A stretch of 64,000 nt of DNA from positions 62,001 to 126,000 of the forward strand of contig CAJWML010000009.1 of the NCBI GenBank assembly GCA_913043285.1, given 5' to 3'. A program made the translations under genes and the position numbers. The notes under the pieces were generated by a model. That model saw nothing but the letters and a program-made list of their open reading frames with translations. It did not search any database and had not been told where the DNA came from. The stretch is from CAKZNE01 sp002695025 (lineage in GTDB: Bacteria > Bacteroidota > Bacteroidia > Flavobacteriales > Schleiferiaceae). How positions within the stretch are numbered: the first letter of the stretch is position 1; every line of letters begins with the position of its first letter. Positions 45,175 to 53,785 of the stretch are shown piece by piece.

Positions 45175-45452
45175 TAGTGTACCGTTGAAGAAGCTATCAT
45201 AGCCAGGAAGGTGATGATCATAAAAAACACCAACTGCCCGAAGCGAAAAACGGATTTATACATTTTTACAAACCAGTGATCATCCGCATGGATCTGGATA
45301 AAAGGGATCTTCATACCCTCTGCTTTTTTGAGCTGTTCGCGTTCAGCATGGTACGCCTCGTTAAGTATACCACCGCAATAATTACACTTTTCCAGCTTAC
45401 CGTTAGTCCAAAAGCCACAGTGCTCACACTTGCTTTCCTTCATTTTTAACAA
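45174..45452 (-). CDS. Small zinc-ribbon membrane protein (92 aa)
   Basis: The N-terminal CEHCGFWTNGKLEKCNYCGG holds two CxxC pairs of a zinc ribbon. A charged linker is followed by a transmembrane helix near the C-terminus (FGQLVFFMIITFLAMIASS). A second Met two codons in (MKESKCEHC) may be the true start. It is the first gene of the minus-strand trio with the membrane and DUF6745-like genes. No assigned function. Confidence 0.72.
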   Translation of the reverse strand: MLKMKESKCEHCGFWTNGKLEKCNYCGGILNEAYHAEREQLKKAEGMKIPFIQIHADDHWFVKMYKSVFRFGQLVFFMIITFLAMIASSTVH

Positions 45453-45498
45453 AAGTTTGACACAACAAAATAAAATAATAAAGGGTTAAAGGCCTTTG

Positions 45499-45506
45499 TA
45501 TATTTG
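45499..45506 (+). promoter_or_regulatory. -7 promoter element upstream of HMG-CoA reductase
   Basis: TATATTTG matches TAnnTTTG exactly and lies 18 bp before the ATG at 45525. No -33 TTG is at the usual distance. Transcription would start near 45512, leaving a very short leader. Confidence 0.5.
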
Positions 45507-45524
45507 TATTTTAAATATCAGAGC

Positions 45525-46877
45525 ATGAGCGACAAAAGGATAAAAGGGTTTTCCAGGCTTTCCAAAGAGGCTAAAATAGAATGGCTGGTTGGTAATTATT
45601 TTGACCACCAGGAGAAAGCCTTTGAAACTCTTAAAACCTATTGGAATTCAGACACAAAGCTTCAAAAGCTCCATGATGAATTCATAGAGAATACCATCTC
45701 TAATTTTTACACTCCCTACGGAGTAGCACCTAATTTTATGGTAGATGGCAAGATGTTTACCCTGCCCATGGCTATAGAGGAAAGCTCGGTAGTAGCAGCA
45801 GCTTCCAAAAGCGCCAGTTTCTGGCTGGAACGCGGAGGCTTTAAAACCACCATCGTTTCTACCGTAAAGATTGGCCACGTTCATTTCATCTATGAAGGCG
45901 ATCATGAAAAACTGCAATCTTTCTTTGAGGAAATTAAAGAACGGTTTTACGAAGACACATCCTCTATAACGGCAAATATGCAGGCCCGTGGTGGCGGTAT
46001 CCTGGATATCCGTTTGGTGAACCGCACGGAAGCCATGGATGATTATTACCAATTGGAAGCCCGCTTTGAAACCTGCGATTCCATGGGGGCTAATTTCATT
46101 AATTCCTGCCTGGAACAATTCTCCAAAACCCTGACGCAATCCATTGCAGAAGCCGATACTTTTACGGAAGCTGAAAAGAATGTACAGGTGGTTATGTGCA
46201 TACTCAGTAATTATACACCGGAATGCCTCGTTCGCTCTGAGGTTTCATGTCCGGTCGCTGAGCTGGAAGACGGTTCAGGGGTAAGTCCTGAAGAGTTTGC
46301 CACCAAATTCAAGAGAGCCGTACGCATTGCCGAGATCGAGCCTTACCGGGCTACCACCCATAATAAGGGGATTATGAACGGTATAGACGCGGTAGTTATC
46401 GCCACAGGAAATGATTTCCGCGCCATTGAAGCCGCCTGTCATACTTATGCGTCACGTTCCGGTCACTACACCAGCCTCTCTCATTGTGAGGTGAAGGACG
46501 GTATTTTCCGTTTCTGGATAGAGGTTCCCCTGGCCTTAGGCACCGTAGGGGGATTAACCACCCTCCATCCATTGGTTAAGTTCTCACTGGAAATGCTGGA
46601 TAAACCATCCGCCACCGAGCTGATGTCCATCATAGCCAGTTCCGGTCTGGCACAGAACTTTGCGGCCCTGCGTGCTCTGGTAACCACCGGCATCCAAAAA
46701 GGACACATGAAAATGCACCTCCTCAATATCCTGAACCAACTGGAAGCAACGGAAGAGGAAAAAGCCATTATTGTGGATCATTTTAAGCATAATACCGTAT
46801 CCTACAGCGCTGCCGTTCAGAAATTCTGTGAAGTACGAGGTATAGAAAAGCCGCAGGTAACCCTCAAAAAACCTTGA
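45525..46877 (+). CDS. mvaA: Hydroxymethylglutaryl-CoA reductase, class II type (450 aa)
   Basis: A 450-aa protein from ATG 45525; an upstream in-frame TTG lies inside the promoter element. Family motifs are visible: GVAPNFMVDGKMFTLPMAIE with the catalytic Glu, DSMGANFINS in the cofactor region, GIMNGIDAVVIATGND, and HMKMH near the C-terminus with the catalytic His. It converts HMG-CoA to mevalonate (or the reverse, in the degradative enzymes). With the GHMP kinase next door and idi in the carotenoid operon it points to the mevalonate pathway here. The next gene starts in the same frame just after its TGA. Confidence 0.92.
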   Translation: MSDKRIKGFSRLSKEAKIEWLVGNYFDHQEKAFETLKTYWNSDTKLQKLHDEFIENTISNFYTPYGVAPNFMVDGKMFTLPMAIEESSVVAAASKSASFWLERGGFKTTIVSTVKIGHVHFIYEGDHEKLQSFFEEIKERFYEDTSSITANMQARGGGILDIRLVNRTEAMDDYYQLEARFETCDSMGANFINSCLEQFSKTLTQSIAEADTFTEAEKNVQVVMCILSNYTPECLVRSEVSCPVAELEDGSGVSPEEFATKFKRAVRIAEIEPYRATTHNKGIMNGIDAVVIATGNDFRAIEAACHTYASRSGHYTSLSHCEVKDGIFRFWIEVPLALGTVGGLTTLHPLVKFSLEMLDKPSATELMSIIASSGLAQNFAALRALVTTGIQKGHMKMHLLNILNQLEATEEEKAIIVDHFKHNTVSYSAAVQKFCEVRGIEKPQVTLKKP

Positions 46878-46883
46878 TCCGGT

Positions 46884-47777
46884 TTGGAATACAGAGCTCA
46901 TGGTAAATTACTACTAAGCGCTGAATATGCCGTTTTGCTGGGTGCGAGGGCCTTGGCCCTCCCCACCTCCTACGGTCAAATCCTCGTGGAAGAAAATTCC
47001 GGGAAACCCGGCCTGGAGTGGGTAAGCTATGATCATGAAGATCAACCCTGGTTCAAAGCGGTATTTGATGCTGAAATGAATATCCTCTCCACTTCGGACA
47101 CTTCCAAATGCCTGTATCTTCAAAACCTTATCATTAAAGCCTGCGCAGCTGGAAAAGCCCAGGATCTTTCCGGCATCAGGCTAAGCACCAGGCTCGAATT
47201 CCCCTCTGACTGGGGTTTAGGCAGCAGCAGCACTTTGGTTCACCTGGTGGCTCAATGGGCGCAAGCTGATCCTATGGAACTCTTTTTTGAAACCAGTACA
47301 GGAAGCGGTTATGATGTGGCCTGTGCAGGCACTGAAAAACCCATAATTTACCGGCTGGAGAATGGAAAAGGCCAATGGGAACCCACCGAACTTCCTGCGG
47401 TTTTTGGTCAGGCCCATTTTATACACCTTAATCAAAAGCAACGCAGTGCCCCGGAAGTGAAACGCTTTTTGCATTCATCTACCTACAACAGCGAAGCATT
47501 AACCAAGCAAATATCCCGCATTACCGAAGCTTTTTTAAAGGCCGGCACCGAAGGTGAACTAGCCGACCTGATGCAACAACACGAGGATATAATAAGCCCG
47601 GCCCTGGAATTAAAACCGGTCAAAGAACTATTATTCCCCGATTTTGATGGGGCCATAAAATCACTCGGTGCCTGGGGAGGAGATTTCATAATGGCACTGG
47701 GGTCACAAACCCGCAAATATTTCCAACAAAAAGGCTATTCTACTATCCTGAAGCTGGAACAGCTTGCAGCTTCCTAG
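46884..47777 (+). CDS. GHMP-family kinase, GYDIA type, mevalonate-pathway candidate (297 aa)
   Basis: Starts at TTG 46884, the only usable codon after the HMG-CoA reductase stop at 46877 in the same frame. It reads MEYRAHGKLLLSAEYAVLLG, a GHMP N-terminus. The ATP-binding motif DWGLGSSSTLVHLVAQWA and the GSGYDVACAG segment that names the GYDIA family are present; the C-terminal motif is GAWGGDFIMALG. Substrate is not certain; the HMG-CoA reductase next to it argues for mevalonate or phosphomevalonate kinase activity. Translational coupling across two codons is likely. Confidence 0.85.
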   Translation: MEYRAHGKLLLSAEYAVLLGARALALPTSYGQILVEENSGKPGLEWVSYDHEDQPWFKAVFDAEMNILSTSDTSKCLYLQNLIIKACAAGKAQDLSGIRLSTRLEFPSDWGLGSSSTLVHLVAQWAQADPMELFFETSTGSGYDVACAGTEKPIIYRLENGKGQWEPTELPAVFGQAHFIHLNQKQRSAPEVKRFLHSSTYNSEALTKQISRITEAFLKAGTEGELADLMQQHEDIISPALELKPVKELLFPDFDGAIKSLGAWGGDFIMALGSQTRKYFQQKGYSTILKLEQLAAS

Positions 47778-47849
47778 TTTTAAAGCACATAAGTTTTTCT
47801 TTTCCTCTTTTTAATCCTTACATTTAAGATTGAAAAACCGGGGCGTTTA

Positions 47850-50048
47850 ATGATCAAAAAACTACTGCTATTTTTTTGCCTGCTTCCTGCCTTTGCGGGA
47901 TATGCCGCACATCTGGTGGGTGGTGAGATCACCTATAAGTGCGTGGGTAATCATAATTATGAAGTTACGTTGATCGTCTACCGGGATTGTTTTTCTTCCG
48001 GAGCTGAGTTTGACCCGCTTGCCTCCATCACCATTTATGATGGTGGCAATAATAGCCTGGTACAGGATTTTGATATACCGATACTTAGCAGTAATAAGTT
48101 ACCGGTAGAGGCTCCTACCAATTGCACCACATTACCCCCAACCGTTTGTACCGAAAGAGCAGTTTACCGTTTTACCACACACCTTCCCCCACGTGCCGGG
48201 GGATATATTATTGCCCACCAGCGCTGTTGCCGGAATGCTACCATCGTTAACGTGCCCAACCCTGATGACTGGGGTTCTACCTACCATGCCACCATCCCTG
48301 GCAACGATACCGGCTGTAACAGCAGCCCGGTATTTAACGATACGCCTCCTGTGGTTCTTTGTCTTGATCAACCCCTGCAACTGGATATGTCTGCCTCGGA
48401 TGCCGATGGTGACAGTCTATACTATGGGTTGTGTAACCCTTTACACGGAGGTGGAAAGAACAGCACCAGTACCGGCTTTGATTCGCCCAAACCGGATATG
48501 GCTGCACCACCACCTTATTCACCCGTTTTTTATGCTCCGGGATTTACGCCTCAAAACCCTATTACCTCGGCCAACCCGGTCATGGCTATAAACCCTCATA
48601 CTGGTATTCTGAGTGGCCGGCCTACGGCAGTAGGCCAGTATGTATTTGCTATTTGTGTGAGTGAGTACCGCAGTGGTGTGCTGATAAGTACCGTAAGGCG
48701 TGATTTCCAGTTCAACGTATCAGACGCATGCCAGGCTACTATCAGCCAGATGGAGACCCAGCTTATGAATCCTTCTACTTTGTGTGACGGACCGCAACTG
48801 AACTTCCAAAATCTTTCCCGCTTTGCCACTTCATATTTCTGGGATTTTGGTGATCCTCTAACCAATGGAGATACCAGTCGTTTAAAAAACCCTACTTACA
48901 TTTACCCCGATACAGGCTCTTATACAGTAACTTTAATAGCCAATCCCGGAGATGTATGTGCCGATACCTCCTATTATACTTTTAAGCTCAACTTTCCGCT
49001 GAGTATTTCCACCACGGTAACGGGAGACGTTTGCTTTGACAAACAATCCTTTATTTTTAATTTGACGGGCGACTTTAGCACAAACGCTAAATACTTCTGG
49101 GATTTTGGAGGGGCTACTGACCAGGGCGCAAACTCCACTGAGGCCAACCCTAAAAACGTCAACTATATTGAACCCGGAAGCTACCCCATCAGTGTTACCG
49201 TTGAGGATTTTGGTTGTTCAAAACAGATTTTTGATACGGTTGAGGTTTACGCGGACTTAAAATTGCAACATTATGTTCCTGCCCTGAATATTTGTGTTTC
49301 AGAACCGGTGTATTTCCGGGACAGCAGCATCACCGATACTCGTATAGATCCATATCATTACTGGGACTTTGGAGACGGAACAGCTTCCAATGAACCGAGT
49401 CCCGTCCACACGTATACCGAACCCGGCATATATACCATTGAGCACAGCGTTCAGACTCTTACAGGCTGCAAAGATTCTGTTTTTGAGCGTTTTATAAACC
49501 AAATCCAGGTATATCCCAACCCGGTTTCCCAATTGGACATATACCCGACCACCGTATCCATATTTGATCCTACGGTTAACCTTACCAATTATTCTGAAAA
49601 TTATGACCTTACCAGGACTTACCTCCCGGATGGTGAAGTATTGGAAACTTTCGATATGCAGACCATCACCTTTAAGGATACCGGCACCTTTGCCCTGAAG
49701 CACGTGGCTATGAATGATTTTGGTTGCAGGGATTCCAGTATCTACCTGGTAACGGTGGAGGTTCCCCTGAATATTTATATCCCGAACTCCTTTACCCCGA
49801 ACGGGGATGGTATTAACGACATTTTCACCCTGGAAGTCACCGGGAGTGAAAAATTCTCTATCCGCATCTTTAACCGTTGGGGTGAGATGGTTTACGAATC
49901 TTTTGATCCCAAAGAAGGATGGAACGGCCGGATACTAAATTATTTTGAACCCGCTCCGGAGGGCCTGTATACCTACCAGGTAGTGGTACGTACCATCAAA
50001 CACGCACGAGATATCAAAAAGCACGGTACCATTACCCTGATACGCTAA
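47850..50048 (+). CDS. Gliding-motility/T9SS type B (CHU_C) secreted PKD protein (732 aa)
   Basis: Signal peptide MIKKLLLFFCLLPAFAGYAA. The N-terminal domain (about 20-290) with LVGGEITYKCVGNHNYEV and RCCRNATIVNVP is a recurrent Bacteroidota surface domain. At least three PKD domains follow (YFWDFGDPL, YFWDFGGATDQG, HYWDFGDGTASNEPS). The C-terminal ~90 residues (IYIPNSFTPNGDGINDIFTL, then FNRWGEMVYES and GLYTYQVVV) are the CHU_C/T9SS type B sorting domain, which tethers proteins to the surface. An upstream TACATTTA is one base off the -7 consensus. Confidence 0.92.
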   Translation: MIKKLLLFFCLLPAFAGYAAHLVGGEITYKCVGNHNYEVTLIVYRDCFSSGAEFDPLASITIYDGGNNSLVQDFDIPILSSNKLPVEAPTNCTTLPPTVCTERAVYRFTTHLPPRAGGYIIAHQRCCRNATIVNVPNPDDWGSTYHATIPGNDTGCNSSPVFNDTPPVVLCLDQPLQLDMSASDADGDSLYYGLCNPLHGGGKNSTSTGFDSPKPDMAAPPPYSPVFYAPGFTPQNPITSANPVMAINPHTGILSGRPTAVGQYVFAICVSEYRSGVLISTVRRDFQFNVSDACQATISQMETQLMNPSTLCDGPQLNFQNLSRFATSYFWDFGDPLTNGDTSRLKNPTYIYPDTGSYTVTLIANPGDVCADTSYYTFKLNFPLSISTTVTGDVCFDKQSFIFNLTGDFSTNAKYFWDFGGATDQGANSTEANPKNVNYIEPGSYPISVTVEDFGCSKQIFDTVEVYADLKLQHYVPALNICVSEPVYFRDSSITDTRIDPYHYWDFGDGTASNEPSPVHTYTEPGIYTIEHSVQTLTGCKDSVFERFINQIQVYPNPVSQLDIYPTTVSIFDPTVNLTNYSENYDLTRTYLPDGEVLETFDMQTITFKDTGTFALKHVAMNDFGCRDSSIYLVTVEVPLNIYIPNSFTPNGDGINDIFTLEVTGSEKFSIRIFNRWGEMVYESFDPKEGWNGRILNYFEPAPEGLYTYQVVVRTIKHARDIKKHGTITLIR

Positions 50049-50051
50049 ACC

Positions 50052-50423
50052 TTATGCCCCGGCTTTTTTGTCCAGGATAGCAAATACCAAAAAGCAAAGA
50101 GAAATACTGACGAGGATGTTGAACAGCAGGATACCGTAGTGCCCGCCCTTGTAGAGCATCCAGTTTTCCATGCTGAAAGTGGAAAAGGTACTGAAGCCTC
50201 CACAAAAACCTACTGCCCAAAACATTTTCCAGTGTATCGGCAGGGTACGCCCTTCGATCATCCAAAGGCTTACGAGTGCCAAAACCGCACTGGCCAGAAA
50301 ATTAGAGATCAGGGTAGCCAAGGGAAAAATAGCATCATACCGGGCATTCGTAAGGAGACGGGAAACCGCAAAACGGGTGACGCTCCCCAAACCTCCTCCT
50401 AAAAAAATAGCCAACCACTGCAT
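50052..50423 (-). CDS. crcB: Fluoride ion transporter CrcB (123 aa)
   Basis: Starts at ATG 50423 (MQWLAIFLGGGLGSVTRF); a longer reading from 50558 would run back into the PAP2 gene and adds no family sequence. CrcB/Fluc motifs are present: GGGLGSVTRF, an Asn near 41 in TLISNFLAS, and the GFCGGFSTFSTFS segment with the phenylalanine-box residues. Four helices; it functions as a dual-topology dimer exporting fluoride. The gene starts 2 bp after the PAP2 stop, so they are coupled. Confidence 0.93.
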   Translation of the reverse strand: MQWLAIFLGGGLGSVTRFAVSRLLTNARYDAIFPLATLISNFLASAVLALVSLWMIEGRTLPIHWKMFWAVGFCGGFSTFSTFSMENWMLYKGGHYGILLFNILVSISLCFLVFAILDKKAGA

Positions 50424-50425
50424 GC

Positions 50426-50983
50426 TTACCTTCTTATCCTTTGAAAGATCCTTAGAACTATAAAACCGCAAAGAGCTCCGTAAAGCCCTCCTGCTAAAAT
50501 ATCCAGGGGATAATGCACGCCCAGGTAAATCCGGCTGAAACTGACCATAACCGCCCATAGCAATAGTAAAATAAGAGCGTACCGATGGTGCGGTTTCAGG
50601 AGGTTCCCTACCAGAACCGCGAGACCAAAAGTATTGGCTGCATGGCTGGATATAAATCCAAACTGTCCTCCACAGCCTTCTTTAACCAACCGCATTTGCT
50701 GCAACAGTTCTTCTACATGGCATGGACGTAACCTTTGGAACTGTTCTTTGAAGAGCATTACACTGCCCTGATCCGTCATAAAAACGTTCAGCACCACCAA
50801 AGGCAGCAGGATCAGGAAATTCCTGAGACTCAGTTTCCGGAATAGCAGGAAAAGCAGCAGAGCGTATAAGGGTATCCATATAACGGTACCACTTACCGCC
50901 AACCAGAACGGATCCCAGAAATCCTTGCCCAGCCCGTTAAGTGCCAGGAAGAGTTCCTTATCCCATTCCAGCAGTTTATCCAT
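50426..50983 (-). CDS. PAP2-family membrane phosphatase (185 aa)
   Basis: The three phosphatase motifs are visible: KEQFQRLRP, SSHAAN and SRIYLGVHYPLD. Several transmembrane helices (LYALLLFLLF, FLILLPLVVLNV, YALILLLLWAVM) match the family, whose members dephosphorylate lipid phosphates such as undecaprenyl pyrophosphate or phosphatidate. The start codon touches the obg stop at 50983. Substrate is not determined by sequence. Confidence 0.92.
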   Translation of the reverse strand: MDKLLEWDKELFLALNGLGKDFWDPFWLAVSGTVIWIPLYALLLFLLFRKLSLRNFLILLPLVVLNVFMTDQGSVMLFKEQFQRLRPCHVEELLQQMRLVKEGCGGQFGFISSHAANTFGLAVLVGNLLKPHHRYALILLLLWAVMVSFSRIYLGVHYPLDILAGGLYGALCGFIVLRIFQRIRR

Positions 50984-51987
50984 TACGATTTATTCAGAAT
51001 ACTCCAGAGTTTATCTTTCAGGGTGCCCAGGTTATGCTGGCTAACGCTGGAAATAAACAACCATTCCAAACCCTTAGGCAGGTCCTTTTTCATTTGCTCC
51101 GAGATAAGAGCTTTTAATTCATCATCCAGCATATCAGCCTTGCTGATCGCCAACAGCCGGTCTTTGTCCAGCAATTCCGGGTTGTACTTTTTCAGTTCAC
51201 TGAGAAGTACATTATACTCCCCAGCAATATCTTCCGTATCAGCCGGCACCAGGAAAAGCAAAGCCGCATTGCGCTCTATATGCCGCAAAAAACGGTGACC
51301 GAGCCCTTTACCCTCACTGGCACCTTCAATGATGCCAGGAATATCAGCCATCACAAAAGAGCGGTAATCACGGTAGGAAACCATACCCAGGTTAGGAACC
51401 AGGGTAGTAAAGGGATAATCTGCAATTTCGGGCTTAGCAGCGGACAATACCGAAAGCAAGGTGGATTTACCCGCATTGGGAAAACCTACCAGACCAACGT
51501 CTGCCAGCACCTTGAGCTCCAGTATACGCCACCCCTCTTCGGCAGGTTCTCCGGGCTGGGCAAAGCGAGGGGTTTGAAAAGTAGCTGACTTAAAATGCAC
51601 GTTACCCAGTCCCCCCCGGCCGCCTTGCATCAACACTTTTTCTTCACCCTCTTCCGTAATTTCAAAGAGAATTTCCCCTGTTTCAGCATCCTTGGCAACG
51701 GTTCCTAACGGGACTTCCAATATCTCATCCTGCCCCTGAGCTCCGGTACTTTGGTTTTTGCTTCCATTCTCTCCGGCTCCGGCCTTGATATGCTTACGGT
51801 ATTTGAGGTGCAACAAGGTCCAGTATTGTGCATTACCTCGCACAATAATGTGTCCGCCACGGCCACCGTCACCGCCATCAGGTCCTCCTTTAGGAACGTA
51901 TTTTTCGCGGTGCAAATGCGCTGACCCTGCTCCTCCCTTACCAGATTTCACATGGATTTTTACGTAATCAACAAAATTACTATTCAT
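50983..51987 (-). CDS. obg: GTPase Obg/CgtA (334 aa)
   Basis: The N-terminal Obg fold (1-158) is Gly-rich (KSGKGGAGSAHLHREK, GGPDGGDGGRGGH). The GTPase domain has G1 GFPNAGKSTL, the switch-II DIPGIIEGASEGKGLG and G4 SKADML. Length is that of the short Obg proteins without a C-terminal OCT domain. It acts in late 50S ribosome assembly and stress signalling. It overlaps adk by one base at 51987 and precedes PAP2 and crcB in one minus-strand unit. Confidence 0.97.
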   Translation of the reverse strand: MNSNFVDYVKIHVKSGKGGAGSAHLHREKYVPKGGPDGGDGGRGGHIIVRGNAQYWTLLHLKYRKHIKAGAGENGSKNQSTGAQGQDEILEVPLGTVAKDAETGEILFEITEEGEEKVLMQGGRGGLGNVHFKSATFQTPRFAQPGEPAEEGWRILELKVLADVGLVGFPNAGKSTLLSVLSAAKPEIADYPFTTLVPNLGMVSYRDYRSFVMADIPGIIEGASEGKGLGHRFLRHIERNAALLFLVPADTEDIAGEYNVLLSELKKYNPELLDKDRLLAISKADMLDDELKALISEQMKKDLPKGLEWLFISSVSQHNLGTLKDKLWSILNKS

Positions 51988-52568
51988 TAGCTCTGCTTAG
52001 CGGCAGTAATGGAATTGGAAAGGCGTTCAAAAACTTCCTCAATGGTTCCTAAGCCGTTTACACCTTCAAACTTATCCTGCTTTTTATAATACTCCTTCAG
52101 TATGGCTGTTTGCGCCTGGTACACATTCAATCGCTCCCGGATCACTTTTTCGTCCTGATCATCAGCACGGCCGGAATCTTTTCCTCTTTCCAGCAAGCGT
52201 TTGATCAATTCCGCCTCATTAACCTCCAGGGCCAGCATCATGGTAATAGAAGTGCCTTCTTCTGAAAGCAGGTCATCCAAAGCCTCGGCTTGTTTTTCGG
52301 TACGGGGAAATCCATCAAATATAAAGCCTGCGGCATCCTGATTGGCTTCCAGCTTATTTCGGATCATGCCGATCACAATTTCATCCGGCACCAGCTTGCC
52401 CTGGTCCATAAGCACCTTGGCTTCTGTACCCAGTTGAGTACCGGCCTTTATTTCTGAACGAAGCAGATCACCCGTGGAAAGGTGTATAAGATTAAACTGT
52501 TCTACCAGCTTTTGAGATTGGGTTCCTTTTCCTGCCCCGGGAGGGCCAAACAACACTATATTCAACAT
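51987..52568 (-). CDS. adk: Adenylate kinase (193 aa)
   Basis: P-loop GPPGAGKGTQS, the AMP-binding HLSTGDLLRSEIK, FIFDGFPRTEKQAE and a short LID (SGRADDQDEKVIRERL). It is the short-LID form, without the zinc-finger insertion. It interconverts AMP, ADP and ATP. It is the first gene of the adk-obg-PAP2-crcB unit and is divergent from manC. Confidence 0.97.
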   Translation of the reverse strand: MLNIVLFGPPGAGKGTQSQKLVEQFNLIHLSTGDLLRSEIKAGTQLGTEAKVLMDQGKLVPDEIVIGMIRNKLEANQDAAGFIFDGFPRTEKQAEALDDLLSEEGTSITMMLALEVNEAELIKRLLERGKDSGRADDQDEKVIRERLNVYQAQTAILKEYYKKQDKFEGVNGLGTIEEVFERLSNSITAAKQS

Positions 52569-52699
52569 CCGATTCCTGTTTAGTTAACAGCCTGTGGGCT
52601 ATGCACACAAGCAAAACTGCGAATTTACAAAAATGGTGGTGGTAATTTTTTCTTAATTCCATGGGCATATTTGTAATTTCGCGATCACAAATTTGCATC

Positions 52700-53785
52700 A
52701 TGAGCGATACGTACTGTGTGATAATGGCCGGAGGCATAGGGAGTCGTTTCTGGCCGGTAAGTACAACTCAACTTCCTAAACAATTTCACGATATACTAGG
52801 CACCGGTGAAACCTTGCTGCAGCAAACCTACCGGAGGTTACAAAAGATTACGGACCCCTCCAGGATACTGGTAGTTACCCATAAAAATTATAAAAAGCTG
52901 GTATCAAAGCAACTGAATGGCTTACCCGTGGAAAACATTATTGCCGAGCCTGCCAGGCGTAATACGGCACCTTGTATAGCTTACGCGGCTTTTCATATAC
53001 AAAGTAAGGATCCGGAAGCGGTCATGCTAATAGCTCCTTCGGATCACCTGGTTTCGAATGAGGATGAATTTACCCGCATCGCTAAAAAGGCTATCCGCAT
53101 AGCAGCGGAAAAACCATACCTCTTCACCCTGGGTATAAAGCCGCACCGCCCGGATACGGGCTACGGTTATATACAATTTGTTGACCAGGAAGAGGAAACC
53201 GATGGTGAAGTGAAAAAAGTGAAAACCTTTACCGAAAAGCCTAATGAGGAAATGGCGCAGCAGTTTATAGACAGTGGCGATTTCCTCTGGAATTCGGGGA
53301 TCTTTATCTGGTCTGTTCCCACGGTAATGCAGGAGATGGACATTCACATGCATGATATTTACGCCACTTTTGAGCAAGGCAGTGAACACTTTGGTACCAG
53401 TGAAGAAAAAGCATTTGTAGAAAAAATTTATCCCACCTGTCAGAATGAATCCATTGACTACGGCTTGATGGAAAAATCAAAAGATGTTTTTGTCATACCT
53501 TCTGAATTCGGCTGGAGCGACCTTGGTACCTGGGGCAGCCTGTACCAGCTTTCTGATCAGGATGAGAACGAAAACGTTATCTACAACAAGAAAACCATGA
53601 CATATGACAGCAGCGGAAACCTTATACGGGTACCGAAAGACAAGCTGGCTGTAATAGAAGGTTTGAATAATTTTATCGTAGTGGACGAAGGTGATAGCCT
53701 CCTTATCTGTAAACGGGAACACGAGCAGCTCATCAAATCATTTGTAAACGATATCAAGCTGAAGCACGGAGACCAGCACCTTTAG
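52700..53785 (+). CDS. manC: Mannose-1-phosphate guanylyltransferase (361 aa)
   Basis: Starts at ATG 52700 (MSDTYCVIMAGGIGSRFWPV); the reading frame extends 13 codons upstream but lacks family sequence there. The nucleotidyltransferase signature GGIGSRFWPVS, PAPRRNTAP-type AEPARRNTAPCI, TFTEKPNE and SGDFLWNSGIFIW are all present. It makes GDP-mannose for capsule, O-antigen or glycan synthesis. There is no fused isomerase domain. The end overlaps the photolyase end by 4 bp. Confidence 0.95.
   Translation: MSDTYCVIMAGGIGSRFWPVSTTQLPKQFHDILGTGETLLQQTYRRLQKITDPSRILVVTHKNYKKLVSKQLNGLPVENIIAEPARRNTAPCIAYAAFHIQSKDPEAVMLIAPSDHLVSNEDEFTRIAKKAIRIAAEKPYLFTLGIKPHRPDTGYGYIQFVDQEEETDGEVKKVKTFTEKPNEEMAQQFIDSGDFLWNSGIFIWSVPTVMQEMDIHMHDIYATFEQGSEHFGTSEEKAFVEKIYPTCQNESIDYGLMEKSKDVFVIPSEFGWSDLGTWGSLYQLSDQDENENVIYNKKTMTYDSSGNLIRVPKDKLAVIEGLNNFIVVDEGDSLLICKREHEQLIKSFVNDIKLKHGDQHL

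Noticed and set aside
52664..52700. Promoter upstream of manC
   Set aside because: CAAATTTG and CATATTTG each miss TAnnTTTG by one base and are wrongly spaced; not listed.
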